Positions 46,373 to 56,051 of a stretch of 64,000 nt of DNA are shown here, piece after piece (position 1 is the first letter of the stretch; each line of letters opens with the position of its first letter). Origin of the DNA: Pirellulaceae bacterium. Its GTDB lineage: Bacteria; Planctomycetota; Planctomycetia; Pirellulales; Pirellulaceae. The position numbers and the translations under genes were made by a program. The stretch spans positions 372,001 to 436,000 of the forward strand of contig JAQWSU010000045.1 in assembly GCA_029243025.1 (NCBI GenBank), written 5' to 3'. A model generated the notes under the pieces. The model had not been told where the DNA came from. It was given only the letters and a program-made list of their open reading frames with translations, and did no database searches.

Positions 46373-47653
46373 ATGCTGGATCGAAAATTCATCGTCGAAC
46401 ACGCTGGGGCAGTCAAACAGAACTGCACGAATCGCGGTCTGCCCGCAGACGTTGATCGTTACGTCGAACTTGATCAGTTGTGTCGCGAACAGGCACAACG
46501 TGTACAAGATCTCAATCGGCAAGCCAACGAAGTGTCCAAGACGATTGGCAAAGCGAAAGACGCCGAGGAACGAGAAGCAAGAAAAAACGAAGGCCGACAA
46601 CTTCGCGAACAAAAAGACAAAGCTCAATCCGAGCACGATGAACTGCTAAATCAACTCACTGAGATCCAGCGTGGCATTCCGAACATAGCCCACCCCGACG
46701 CCCCCATCGGCAAAGATGACAAGGCGAATCTTGAGGTCGCGCGAGGCGACCACGAACCCAAATCGTTCGACTTCAAGCCACTGGATCATGTCGATCTCGG
46801 AGAAAAACTCGACTTATTCGACTTCGAAGCTGGCGCGAAGACAACCGGGCATGGCTTTTATTTCCTGAAAAACGATGCGGTCCTGTTGGAATTGGCTTTG
46901 CAAAGATATGCCTTGGAAGTGTTGATGCAGGAAGGCTTCACTTTGCTCACAACTCCCGATCTGGCTCGCAATGAAATCCTCGAAGGCGTAGGCTTCAATC
47001 CACGCGGAACAGAAACTCAGATCTACAGTATCGTCGATACTGACCTGAGCCTCGTCGCCACCGCCGAAATCACTCTCGGTGGCTACCTGGCAGGTGAGAC
47101 CCTCGAACTAGAACAACTGCCGCTGAAAATATGCGGAGTCAGCCACTGTTTTCGAACCGAGGCCGGCGCACACGGTCGAGCAACACGCGGTTTATATCGC
47201 GTCCACCAGTTCACAAAAGTCGAAATGTTCGCCTTTACAGCCCCTGACCAAAGCGAAGAGATGCTGCAACAAATTCGCGGTATCGAGTGCCAACTGTTCA
47301 ACGGCTTGGGAATTCCGTTTCGCGTCGTCGATACGGCAACCGGTGATCTGGGATCACCGGCCTACCGCAAATTCGATCTTGAGGCCTGGATGCCCGGACG
47401 CGGCGAGAATGGCGAATATGGCGAAGTAACGAGCACATCAAACTGCACTGATTATCAGGCACGCCGATTAAACATTCGCTTCAAGACGAAAGGGGAAAAA
47501 GGAACTCGCTTTGTCCACACCTTGAATGGCACGGCGATCGCCATCAGCCGCGCCATGATCGCGATCATCGAAAACTACCAACAGGCAGACGGCACAATCG
47601 CCGTGCCTGATGTGCTTCGCCCGTTCATGGGAAAAGAGACCATTGGAAGTTGA
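46373..47653 (+). CDS. serS: Seryl-tRNA synthetase
   Basis: A 426-residue class II synthetase. The N-terminal coiled-coil arm (about 27-100) is present. Motif 2 is FRTEAGAHGRATRGLYRVHQF, and motif 3 is HTLNGTAIAISRAMIAIIENYQ. ATG 46373 has AGGA four to seven bases upstream. It is followed by a 13-bp repeat and the convergent glmM stop. Confidence 0.97.
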   Translation: MLDRKFIVEHAGAVKQNCTNRGLPADVDRYVELDQLCREQAQRVQDLNRQANEVSKTIGKAKDAEEREARKNEGRQLREQKDKAQSEHDELLNQLTEIQRGIPNIAHPDAPIGKDDKANLEVARGDHEPKSFDFKPLDHVDLGEKLDLFDFEAGAKTTGHGFYFLKNDAVLLELALQRYALEVLMQEGFTLLTTPDLARNEILEGVGFNPRGTETQIYSIVDTDLSLVATAEITLGGYLAGETLELEQLPLKICGVSHCFRTEAGAHGRATRGLYRVHQFTKVEMFAFTAPDQSEEMLQQIRGIECQLFNGLGIPFRVVDTATGDLGSPAYRKFDLEAWMPGRGENGEYGEVTSTSNCTDYQARRLNIRFKTKGEKGTRFVHTLNGTAIAISRAMIAIIENYQQADGTIAVPDVLRPFMGKETIGS

Positions 47654-47668
47654 GAGCGGTCTGAACAG

Positions 47669-47694
47669 TGGTTTCGCTCAATGGTTTCGCTCAA
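47669..47694. repeat. 13-bp direct repeat between serS and glmM stops
   Basis: TGGTTTCGCTCAA occurs twice in tandem, ending exactly at the glmM stop codon. No hairpin and no T-run are seen. Confidence 0.6.
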
Positions 47695-49038
47695 TCAGTC
47701 CATCAGTTCGGCGGCTCGCTGACATAGCCGCTCGGCCTCATCGGCCGAAGGCGCTTCGGCGACCAGACGGACAATGGGTTCTGTATTGCTGGCCCGCACA
47801 AGCAGCCAGGCGGTGGGCCAATCGAGTCGAAGACCGTCAAGACGATCCGCTTTTGCATCAAAGAAACCACTTGCCAAACGATCAAAAGTGGTTGTCAATT
47901 GATCAGCAGCCACAGGCACTTTGGTTTTGTGTATCGCATACTGCGGCAACTCAGCGATCAACTCCGACAGCGTCGCCTCCCGCGCTGCCATTGCGTCCAA
48001 GACCAACGCCATACCCACAAAGCTATCGCGCACAAATCCCACGCGAGGATCGATCGGACCTCCATTCCCTTCCCCGCCAAATACAGCTTGATGCTGAATC
48101 ATTAATTCTGTCACGTTTGCCTCGCCAACTTTCGATCGATAAAAGGGCACCCCGGCTTGCTCTGCCAAATCTTGGGACATCCGACTGGTCGAACAATTTG
48201 TGACAATCGGACCTTTGGCTTGCTCGAGCACGTGCCGAATTACCACTGCGAGTGTAAATTCTTCGCCTACATAATGCCCCGTGTCATCAATCAATGCGAG
48301 TCGATCCGCGTCGGGATCCTGGCAAAATCCGAGCTGCACGCCTGCTTCCCGCACCTGCTGAGACACGCCCGAGAGATTTGCTGCAGTCGGCTCGGGCGTG
48401 TGCGCAAATAGGCCGTCCGGCTTCGCTCCTAAGGCGACAACTTCACAACCAAGTTCCTCGAGAAGCTTTAACCCAAGTAAACTTCCGGCCCCATGATTCG
48501 AATCAAGTAGCACCTTAAACTTACAAGACCGGATACGGTCCACAGCAACCGTCTTGAGCACTCGACGACAATGTTCGCTGAGAGAATCTTTGAGTGTGCT
48601 GATTTCACCGAGCCGATCATGGCCCACCCATTCGGGAGAGGAACCTGCACGAAACCGATCGAGCACGGGCTGCCCTGCAGCAGCCGAAATAACGCGTCCC
48701 TCGCCACTAAATAATTTCAGCCCGTTGTATTCGGGCGGATTGTGACTGGCTGAAATCTGAATCGCACCGGCAGCTTTTAATTCCTGCACCAGGACGCCCG
48801 TCGTCGGTGTCGCGGCAACATCCGCATCAATGACGTCACGACCCACCGCACTGAGCGAGGAGCGCACCGCGTCGGCAATCATGCGTCCAGTCGCCCTTCC
48901 ATCCCGCGTGATTACCAGTGGGCCTGGCGAAACCTGCCTGGCGAAAGCACAGACGTAGCGAGCCGCCACATCGGGCGTCAGCGTCGCGCCAATGACTCCA
49001 CGTAATCCAGAAACGGAGATTATCGGTTCTTCGTTCAT
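47695..49038 (-). CDS. glmM: Phosphoglucosamine mutase
   Basis: A 447-residue enzyme converting GlcN-6-P to GlcN-1-P for UDP-GlcNAc. The catalytic serine is Ser98 in ISASHNPPEYNGLK. Metal loop DPDADRLALID, sugar loop GGEGNGG and phosphate site RASNTEPIVR are all visible. ATG 49038 has AAGGA upstream; ATG 49047 is possible. GlmS, the previous step, is encoded 4 kb downstream on the same strand. Confidence 0.9.
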   Translation of the reverse strand: MNEEPIISVSGLRGVIGATLTPDVAARYVCAFARQVSPGPLVITRDGRATGRMIADAVRSSLSAVGRDVIDADVAATPTTGVLVQELKAAGAIQISASHNPPEYNGLKLFSGEGRVISAAAGQPVLDRFRAGSSPEWVGHDRLGEISTLKDSLSEHCRRVLKTVAVDRIRSCKFKVLLDSNHGAGSLLGLKLLEELGCEVVALGAKPDGLFAHTPEPTAANLSGVSQQVREAGVQLGFCQDPDADRLALIDDTGHYVGEEFTLAVVIRHVLEQAKGPIVTNCSTSRMSQDLAEQAGVPFYRSKVGEANVTELMIQHQAVFGGEGNGGPIDPRVGFVRDSFVGMALVLDAMAAREATLSELIAELPQYAIHKTKVPVAADQLTTTFDRLASGFFDAKADRLDGLRLDWPTAWLLVRASNTEPIVRLVAEAPSADEAERLCQRAAELMD

Positions 49039-49466
49039 CAATCTCATCCTTTGCAAACAAGCCTTTAGACTTCCATCACTCGTTTGAAGCAGCAATCTTG
49101 ATGAGAAATCGCAGCAAAACCATTGCCTTTTTTATTAATGAGCGAATTTAATCCCTCGACCGATCCGGCGGGCATTTCTCCCTCAGGAGTGGCGTCTGAT
49201 CGCACCTACAACCGCCTCACTGTTGAAGTCGAGTGCGATCGCGCCAGAAGTCGTCGCACTCGCCTGACCGTGGCCTTTTCCAGGCGAAGCGATCCAACCC
49301 CATGAGAGAATGGCGCTGTTGTATCGCATGCGGCTCTCGTCGTAGAATTTGGGCGGCAACCCCCAACTCACAAGATTGAAGCACCCCAGAACGGCCCGTG
49401 TTCACTTAAGTTTGCCAAAAAGCTTTGAGATCGATTCCGCACATGTTCACTTGAGGAAAAGCAACG
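49039..49466. other. Divergent gap between glmM and the hexomutase gene
   Basis: No gene is supported; a 60-codon frame here has no motif or ribosome site. Promoters for both genes must lie within. No tRNA-like T-loop seen. Confidence 0.4.
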
Positions 49467-51296
49467 ATGCCGGAAACTACGACCCGATTTGACGCGAAGC
49501 AAGCGCTCGTATCCGCCGAACAAGCAGTGGTCGATGGCAAGCTTTCAGCAGGAGCCATCACCAACATCAAACAGTGGCTTACGGAAGCCCGCTATGCCGA
49601 ATACGCAGGTCAAGTTGCCGAGCAAATCGCGAACGAAGAATGGCAGGCCCTCGATGATGCCTTTTGGACCGTGATCCCGTTTGGAACAGGCGGACGCCGT
49701 GGTCGAATGAATCCTATTGGATCAAATGCAATCAATGACCGCACGATTGGAGAGAGCGCTCAGGGCTTGGCGGATTACGTCAAAGAACATGCTGACAATG
49801 CTTCACTCTCCTGCGCCATCGCCTTTGATACACGACACAATTCAAAACACTTTGCCCGACTTTGCTCAGAAATCATGGTCGCTGCCGGATTCAAAGTTTA
49901 TCTGCTGGATGAAATCCGCAGCACACCTGAACTATCGTTTCTGGTTCGTTACAAGAAATGTTGTTGCGGAATCATGGTGACCGCCAGTCACAACCCACCA
50001 AGCGACAACGCGGTGAAGGTCTATTGGTCGACGGGCGGTCAAATCCTCCCCCCCCACGACAAAGGGGTGATTGATCGGGTGATGACCGTCGACGCAATCA
50101 CAAGAGCCGATTTCGACCAGGCAATCAGCGATGGAAAAGTGATTCCCTGCAATGCTGAAGTCGACGCGGCATTTTTCGGTGAACTAAAAGCACAAGCATT
50201 TGCAGGCCCTCGCGACCTCAAGATCATCTATTCGCCCTTACACGGTGTCGGCTCCACTGCGGCCGTACCCGCCCTGAACAACGATGGGTTTACGGATGTC
50301 GAAGTGTTTGCCGATCACGCGGAACCCGATGGAGATTTCCCAAATGTCCCCAATCATGTTGCCAATCCGGAAAACGTCGCTGTTTTCGATCGAATTATCG
50401 AACGAGCCCAACAGGTAGGCGCCGACTTGATCCTCGCCTCAGACCCCGACTGCGATCGTCTGGGAGTTGCTGCTCCCGTTACGACCGACTCCGCCGGCGA
50501 ATGGCGAACATTCAATGGCAACCAAATCGGCGCATTGCTCACTGACTATATTCTCGAACAGTCAAAAAACTCGGGTAACCTTTCCAACGAACATTACGTC
50601 GTCAAGACGCTGGTTACCACAGAAATGATACGGCGTATTGCGGATTCCTACGGTGCTAAAACATTCGGGGAACTGCTGGTTGGATTTAAATGGATTGGTG
50701 GCGTCATGGACGAACAAGGGGCAGACAAATTCCTGTTCGGTACGGAGGAATCACACGGCTACCTGGTCGGACAATACGCTCGTGACAAAGACGGTGCCGT
50801 AGCGGCGATGTTGATGGCCGAGTTAGCCGCCAACTGCAAAGCCAGTGGACAATCCCTGCATGAGAAACTGGAGGCCCTCTTTTGGCAGCACGGGTATCAC
50901 GCTGAGCGTCTGATGACGCAACAGATGCCAGGTTCCGAAGGGATGACGCGGATGCAATCGCTAATGAACAAATTCCGCACGGATCCACCCAAGTCAATTG
51001 GTGGCATCGCTGTTGCCGCGGTACGAGATTACAAAGCCAACACCCGCACCCTAGTCGGTGATCCTCCTGAGGCTTTCGTAGGACCGACGGGCGACTTGAT
51101 CATCTTAGATCTGGCAGAAACGGGCAATTACATCGCCGCGCGCCCCTCGGGAACCGAGCCCAAGGTGAAATTTTACATGTTCACTTACGTTGCACCCGAA
51201 CAACTGGCTAGCCTTGAGTACAGTCAGCAAGAGATGAATGATCGACTCGACGCCTTCCAAAGCGACCTGACGGCATTTGCGGAAACGATCAAATAA
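49467..51296 (+). CDS. Phosphoglucomutase/phosphomannomutase (PGM2-like)
   Basis: A 609-residue alpha-D-phosphohexomutase. The FGTGGRRGRMNPIG start, catalytic VTASHNPPSDNAVKVYW, metal loop ASDPDCDRLGV, sugar loop GTEESHGYLVG and phosphate-binding RPSGTEPKVKFYM are all present. The extra N-terminal 60 residues and overall length point to the PGM2-like clade rather than ManB or GlmM. GAGGAAAAG precedes the ATG. It interconverts glucose or mannose 1- and 6-phosphates for storage and glycan synthesis. Confidence 0.92.
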   Translation: MPETTTRFDAKQALVSAEQAVVDGKLSAGAITNIKQWLTEARYAEYAGQVAEQIANEEWQALDDAFWTVIPFGTGGRRGRMNPIGSNAINDRTIGESAQGLADYVKEHADNASLSCAIAFDTRHNSKHFARLCSEIMVAAGFKVYLLDEIRSTPELSFLVRYKKCCCGIMVTASHNPPSDNAVKVYWSTGGQILPPHDKGVIDRVMTVDAITRADFDQAISDGKVIPCNAEVDAAFFGELKAQAFAGPRDLKIIYSPLHGVGSTAAVPALNNDGFTDVEVFADHAEPDGDFPNVPNHVANPENVAVFDRIIERAQQVGADLILASDPDCDRLGVAAPVTTDSAGEWRTFNGNQIGALLTDYILEQSKNSGNLSNEHYVVKTLVTTEMIRRIADSYGAKTFGELLVGFKWIGGVMDEQGADKFLFGTEESHGYLVGQYARDKDGAVAAMLMAELAANCKASGQSLHEKLEALFWQHGYHAERLMTQQMPGSEGMTRMQSLMNKFRTDPPKSIGGIAVAAVRDYKANTRTLVGDPPEAFVGPTGDLIILDLAETGNYIAARPSGTEPKVKFYMFTYVAPEQLASLEYSQQEMNDRLDAFQSDLTAFAETIK

Positions 51297-51397
51297 AGCT
51301 CGCGGAACTGCCAATCACCTCATTCTATTGCCGGCGAAACCATCCTGCGCATGCCATGATTTGCCGTCCGAGACGAGACGACTACGATAAGAGTGCG

Positions 51398-52747
51398 ATG
51401 GCCAACTCATCCCTGCCCGACGATCAAGCCCCCCAGTCCAGCTTTGCTGCGGCAGCGAAAAAGGTACGGAAATTTCCTCAGCTGCCCGGCGTCTACCTCA
51501 TGAAAGATGCTTCGGGACGCGTGATCTACGTGGGCAAAGCGACGAATCTGCGATCACGAGCGGGAAGTTACTTTCTCAAACAAGCCGCTGAAGAACCGCG
51601 CACGGGCTATTGGGTGCGCGAGATCGCAGATGCCGATTACATCGAGTGTGAGAGCGAAGTCGACGCCCTGTTGGTCGAGTCTCGTCTGATCAAAGACGTG
51701 CAACCAAAATACAACAAAGAGCAAAAAGACGACAAAACATTTCCCTACCTGATGATTACAACTCATGAAGATTTCCCACGAGTCGAGGTCACACGAGAAC
51801 CGAAATCCACCGCTGCAAAACTTTACGGTCCGTTTGCCAGCGCCGGCGCGTTGAGAGGTGCGATTCAGGTCTTGCAAAGAATCTTTAAATTCCGCACTTG
51901 CAGCCTCGACATCGAAGCCGAGGATGAACGCTGGAATTGGTTTCGCCCCTGCCTTTTGGCGAGCATTGATCAATGCACCGCACCTTGCAACCTCCGAATC
52001 AGCAAAGAAGATTACCGCCGAGACATCCGCCGCTTGCAATTATTCTTAGACGGCAAGAAAAGCCGTCTCTTAAAACAGATGCATGAAGAGATGAAAGCAG
52101 CGGCCAAACATCTTCAGTTTGAAAAAGCTGCAAGACTTCGTGATGAAATCCACATGCTGGAAACGCTAGATCAGCGAGGTGAATTAGACACCCATGCACA
52201 GCCGGAGGTGTTCTACATTGATCCAAAAAAAGGGCTCGCCGGCTTACGAAAGGTACTGAAGCTTCCCCAGACACCGCGAACCATCGAGGGCGTTGATATC
52301 GCTCACTTGGGCGGCCAAGAAACAGTCGCCAGCTTGGTCAAGTTCATTGACGGCCTACCGTTCAAACCGGGTTACCGCCGCTACAAGATTCGCGGTGTAA
52401 CGGGAATCGACGACTACCGCAGCATTCATGAAGTGGTGGGGCGACGTTTCCAACGCCTGCATGACGAAGGAGAAGCGTTTCCTGATATCCTCTTGATCGA
52501 CGGAGGCAAGGGCCAATTAAACGCGGCCATGTCAGCCTTCGAAGAACGACAAATCGAACCACCTGTGGTGATTTCGCTGGCGAAACGCGACGAGGAAATC
52601 TTCCAGCCCGGAAAGTCCGATCCTCTCCGTTTGAGCCGGCATGCATTCGCCTTGAGGCTCCTGCAGTATGTGCGTGACGAATCCCACCGATTTGCCCAAC
52701 ATTACCATCACTTGTTGCGAGGCAAAAAAATAACCGATCCGCAATAA
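51398..52747 (+). CDS. uvrC: UvrC excinuclease subunit lacking the HhH tail
   Basis: A 449-residue UvrC, the nuclease of nucleotide excision repair. The GIY-YIG domain (LPGVYLMKDASGRVIYVGKATNLRSR) makes the 3' cut. The UVR motif is EEMKAAAKHLQFEKAARLRDEI. The RNase H-like domain has GVDIAHLGG, IRGVTGIDDYRSIHEVVGRRF, PDILLIDGGKGQLNAA and YVRDESHRFA, holding 5'-cut residues. The protein stops about 20 residues after this point, so the (HhH)2 domain of standard 600-residue UvrC is missing. There is no frameshift sign: a stop follows clean coding. The 3' end overlaps the glmS terminator. Confidence 0.93.
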   Translation: MANSSLPDDQAPQSSFAAAAKKVRKFPQLPGVYLMKDASGRVIYVGKATNLRSRAGSYFLKQAAEEPRTGYWVREIADADYIECESEVDALLVESRLIKDVQPKYNKEQKDDKTFPYLMITTHEDFPRVEVTREPKSTAAKLYGPFASAGALRGAIQVLQRIFKFRTCSLDIEAEDERWNWFRPCLLASIDQCTAPCNLRISKEDYRRDIRRLQLFLDGKKSRLLKQMHEEMKAAAKHLQFEKAARLRDEIHMLETLDQRGELDTHAQPEVFYIDPKKGLAGLRKVLKLPQTPRTIEGVDIAHLGGQETVASLVKFIDGLPFKPGYRRYKIRGVTGIDDYRSIHEVVGRRFQRLHDEGEAFPDILLIDGGKGQLNAAMSAFEERQIEPPVVISLAKRDEEIFQPGKSDPLRLSRHAFALRLLQYVRDESHRFAQHYHHLLRGKKITDPQ

Positions 52748-52760
52748 GACGAATCGGTTA
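52724..52760 (-). terminator. glmS terminator overlapping the uvrC 3' end
   Basis: On the minus strand TAACCGAT and ATCGGTTA form an 8-bp stem with a 14-base loop, followed by seven T. It begins 25 bases after the glmS stop and lies partly within the last uvrC codons. Confidence 0.8.
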
Positions 52761-52784
52761 AAATGAATCGCGAATCAGCAAACG

Positions 52785-54662
52785 CTATTCGACGGTAACG
52801 CTCTTTGCCAGGTTTCGGGGCTTGTCGACATCACAGCCTCGCAGCAAAGCGATCTCGTAAGCCAGCAACTGCAACGGAACGATCGTGGCGATAGGCTGCA
52901 GGAAATCCTCCACGTCCGGCACTTCGATGACATCGTCCGCCAACTTCTCGACTTGTTTGTCTCCATGACCTGCAATCGCAATCACGGGTCCTCCCCGGGC
53001 TTTGATCTCTTCTAAATTCGCCATTACCTTTTCGTAGACCAATCCTTGAGGCATCACAAACACACTCGGGGTCGCTTCATCAACGAGTGCGATCGGACCG
53101 TGCTTCATCTCCGCCGCCGGATAACCCTCTGCGTGAATGTAGCTAATCTCCTTGAGCTTGAGTGCACCCTCCAAAGCCGTCGGGAAATTGTACTGACGTC
53201 CGAGGTAGAGGAAATTATCGCATTTATGATACTTCGCTGCGATTTCCTTGATGCGATCATGCGTTTCCAGAGTTTCTGCCACGCGATCAGGTAGCTCATG
53301 TAATGCGCGAATGATGCGGCGTCCCGCACCGTAGCTTAAATGTCGCAGTCGTCCGAAGTAGAGCGCCAACATGGTGAGCACAACCACTTGGGCCGTGTAA
53401 GCCTTGGTCGAGGCCACACCGACCTCGGGTCCGGCGTGTAAATAAATTCCTCCATCTGCCTCCTGTGCGATCGTGCTTCCAACCACATTGCAAATGGCCA
53501 AGGTGGGATGCCCTTTGCGCTTCATCTCGCGTTGAGCAGCAAGCGTATCTGCTGTCTCACCGCTCTGCGTAATCGAAAACAAGATCGTATCGCGGTCGAC
53601 GGGCGGATTACGATAACGCAGCTCGCTGGCGTACTCGACTTCCACTGGTAAACGAGCAAATTCTTCCATCAAGTACTCGCCCACCAAGGCCGAATGCCAG
53701 CTGGTACCACAAGCAGTCAACAAGACTCGACTCACTTGCCTCAGCTGTTGTGGCTTCAAATTCAAACCACCAAATTTGGCCGTCGCATCGTCATCACAAA
53801 GCCGACCTCGCATCGCATCTTGCAACGACTGGGGTTGTTCATAGATTTCTTTGAGCATGAAGTGCGGACAATCTTCTTCCAACGTGACTGTCGAGCTGTC
53901 AATATCCAGCACACGAATATCATGCTTCACCTGGCCCTGATCTCGGTGGGCAACTCGAATACCTCCAGCTGTCACAACAGCCATCTGATGGTCCGCAAGG
54001 TAAACAATCCGATCCGTGTAGCCGGCAAGCGGGGAAGCATCACTGGCAATGAAATGCTCCTGATCACCGACACCAAGCACCAAAGGACTGCCAAGACGTG
54101 CGGCAATCAGAACGTCCGGGTAATCTCGGAACATCACAACCAAGCCATAAGTGCCACGCAATTCGGCGATCGCACGCTTCACGGCCTGCACCAACGGAGC
54201 GTAGGGATTGGCATCCACATCAAGCGGGCCGCCCAATTCCTGCTGTAAATAAAAGGCAACTAAATGGGCGATCACTTCGGTATCCGTCGCCGATTGGAAA
54301 AGAAAACCCTCCGACTCCAGCCGCCCTTTTATCTCCTGATAATTCTCGATGACTCCGTTGTGAACCACGACGACAGAATCCTCAAGTCCGCCCATGTGAG
54401 GATGTGCGTTCACCTGAGTCGGCGGACCATGCGTTGCCCAGCGAGTGTGGCCGATGCCGATGCTTCCCCCTGCAGGTCGCGACGCAAGTTCATCAGCTAG
54501 TGCTTGGATTCGACCAGCTGTCTTCCGAACATTGAAATTCGTCTCACCGTTCAACGTGGCGACGCCTGCACTGTCGTAACCACGATACTCAAGACGACGA
54601 AGTCCCTCGAGAAGGAATTCAGTCGCCGGACGCGTGCCAATGTAGCCGACAATACCGCACAT
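52785..54662 (-). CDS. glmS: Glutamine-fructose-6-phosphate aminotransferase
   Basis: A 625-residue enzyme making glucosamine 6-phosphate from fructose 6-phosphate and glutamine. The nucleophile is Cys2 (MCGIVGY). The glutaminase domain has RLEYRGYDSAG, GHTRWATHG, NGVIENY and an acidic loop. Two SIS domains follow (ACGTSWHSALVGEYL, ISQSGETADTLAAQR), ending PRNLAKSVTVE. I see no ribozyme-like leader. With glmM it covers the first UDP-GlcNAc steps. Confidence 0.97.
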   Translation of the reverse strand: MCGIVGYIGTRPATEFLLEGLRRLEYRGYDSAGVATLNGETNFNVRKTAGRIQALADELASRPAGGSIGIGHTRWATHGPPTQVNAHPHMGGLEDSVVVVHNGVIENYQEIKGRLESEGFLFQSATDTEVIAHLVAFYLQQELGGPLDVDANPYAPLVQAVKRAIAELRGTYGLVVMFRDYPDVLIAARLGSPLVLGVGDQEHFIASDASPLAGYTDRIVYLADHQMAVVTAGGIRVAHRDQGQVKHDIRVLDIDSSTVTLEEDCPHFMLKEIYEQPQSLQDAMRGRLCDDDATAKFGGLNLKPQQLRQVSRVLLTACGTSWHSALVGEYLMEEFARLPVEVEYASELRYRNPPVDRDTILFSITQSGETADTLAAQREMKRKGHPTLAICNVVGSTIAQEADGGIYLHAGPEVGVASTKAYTAQVVVLTMLALYFGRLRHLSYGAGRRIIRALHELPDRVAETLETHDRIKEIAAKYHKCDNFLYLGRQYNFPTALEGALKLKEISYIHAEGYPAAEMKHGPIALVDEATPSVFVMPQGLVYEKVMANLEEIKARGGPVIAIAGHGDKQVEKLADDVIEVPDVEDFLQPIATIVPLQLLAYEIALLRGCDVDKPRNLAKSVTVE

Positions 54663-55108
54663 ATTTTCGTTATCTCCATTTGATGCTCATAACCGGCGTG
54701 CCTCATACCACCCGCAAGGCTGTCACCGTCCTGAACGGTGAAGAATTCTCGCTTAGGCACCTCCACGGGAATATACCTCAGGATTTCGCTATATCCACAC
54801 TTCAGACAACCTATTCCACCTATCCACCGAATTATCCCGGGAGAAATTCGTAAAATTCGACCAAGTCAGCCCGCAACAGCAACCTGCCCCCCAACCGAGT
54901 GCAACGGTCAAGGGCCGACCAGTCGGAATCATGTTTCGATCGAACTTTGCGGCGGGCGGATGGTTTCAACGTTGACACACGTGGTGCCAATGACCAGCAT
55001 TGGGAATCCAACGACAAGGGGGTCCTTATAACTAGGACGAGAAATGGCCCTAAATTGTTCAGTTGGAGATCAAGAGAGCGCGCAACACCACCATTGGAGG
55101 GGAATCGC
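54663..55108. other. Divergent gap between glmS and kdsB
   Basis: No gene is supported in 446 bases. A TTGACA at 54972-54977 has only a weak -10 (CAGCAT) 17 bases later. No glmS-ribozyme core is recognisable on the minus strand. Confidence 0.4.
55096..55102 (+). promoter_or_regulatory. Strong ribosome binding site of kdsB
   Basis: GGAGGGG six bases before ATG 55109 fixes the start of kdsB over the longer open frame. Confidence 0.75.
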
Positions 55109-55900
55109 ATGGATGCGAGCGGCCGCGACCGAGAAACTGTGATTGTCATTCCGGCCCGCCTGAATTCCAGTCGACTGCCGCGCAAGCTGCTGCTTCGCGA
55201 AACGGGACAAACACTGCTTCAACACACCTATGAGGCCGCCCGAAGGGCCAATTTGGCCTCGGACGTGATTGTGGCGACAGACCACCCTGAAATCTCCACG
55301 GTTGTCCGCCATTTCGGTGGGACAGCAAGAATGACAGATCCCGAGGCGACAAGCGGAACCGACCGCGTTGCCGAAGTCGCTCGGCAGCTACCGGAAGCGA
55401 AGATCATCGTCAACGTTCAGGGTGACGAGCCGGAACTTGCCGGAGCGTCAATTGATCTTTCGATCCAGTTGCTGCATGCGTCTCCTGGAGCCGTGATGTC
55501 CACCTTGGCCACCCCGATTCGATCACGCGAGCAGCTCGAAGACCCGGCATGCGTGAAGGTCGTCTTCGATCAACAGGGTCGGGCGCTCTACTTCAGTCGC
55601 AGTCCAATTCCCTTTGTAAGAGACTGGGACGAGACCTACCTGACCGCCGAGAAACCATTTTTTTTCCAGCACATCGGCCTCTACGCCTATCGCCGAGATT
55701 TTCTACTCCAACTTGCTGAGTTGGCTCCGTCTCGCTTGGAAATCCTCGAAAAACTCGAACAGCTTCGAGTTTTGAATGCGGGCCACACGATCACGGTCGG
55801 GGTCGTCGAAGAGTCCTCGATCGGGATCGATACACCTGCCGATTACCGGGCCTTTGTTCGGCGTCACGGGCAGCGTACAATGCCCTCCAGGGTGGCATGA
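55109..55900 (+). CDS. kdsB: CMP-Kdo synthetase (3-deoxy-manno-octulosonate cytidylyltransferase)
   Basis: A 263-residue sugar nucleotidyltransferase activating Kdo for lipid A core. Motifs are VIVIPARLNSSRLPRKLL, VATDHPEI, TSGTDRVAEVA, VNVQGDEPEL, YFSRSPIPF, HIGLYAYRRDFLLQL and SRLEILEKLEQLRVLNAG with IGIDTPADY at the end. All family blocks are intact. It implies a Gram-negative-type outer membrane, as reported for planctomycetes. CTP synthase follows 151 bases later, giving CTP for this reaction. Confidence 0.95.
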   Translation: MDASGRDRETVIVIPARLNSSRLPRKLLLRETGQTLLQHTYEAARRANLASDVIVATDHPEISTVVRHFGGTARMTDPEATSGTDRVAEVARQLPEAKIIVNVQGDEPELAGASIDLSIQLLHASPGAVMSTLATPIRSREQLEDPACVKVVFDQQGRALYFSRSPIPFVRDWDETYLTAEKPFFFQHIGLYAYRRDFLLQLAELAPSRLEILEKLEQLRVLNAGHTITVGVVEESSIGIDTPADYRAFVRRHGQRTMPSRVA

Positions 55901-56051
55901 GCCGCGAAGTTGATTGTCGGTCTTGGCGACCGACTCACAATTCTTGCCCATATCTGATCGATTGTCGGCTAGATTGAGACGAGTCTGCCAAGCTCAGGCT
56001 GACCAGACTTGTCTCAATGTCTGGTCCAATTTGTGTATGGAGCCGACTAAG

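Noticed and set aside
49123-49305. A 60-codon frame between glmM and the hexomutase gene
   Set aside because: No ribosome site, no motif; lies in a divergent promoter region.
54663-54800. glmS ribozyme
   Set aside because: No recognisable catalytic core on the minus strand; this element is typical of Gram-positive bacteria.
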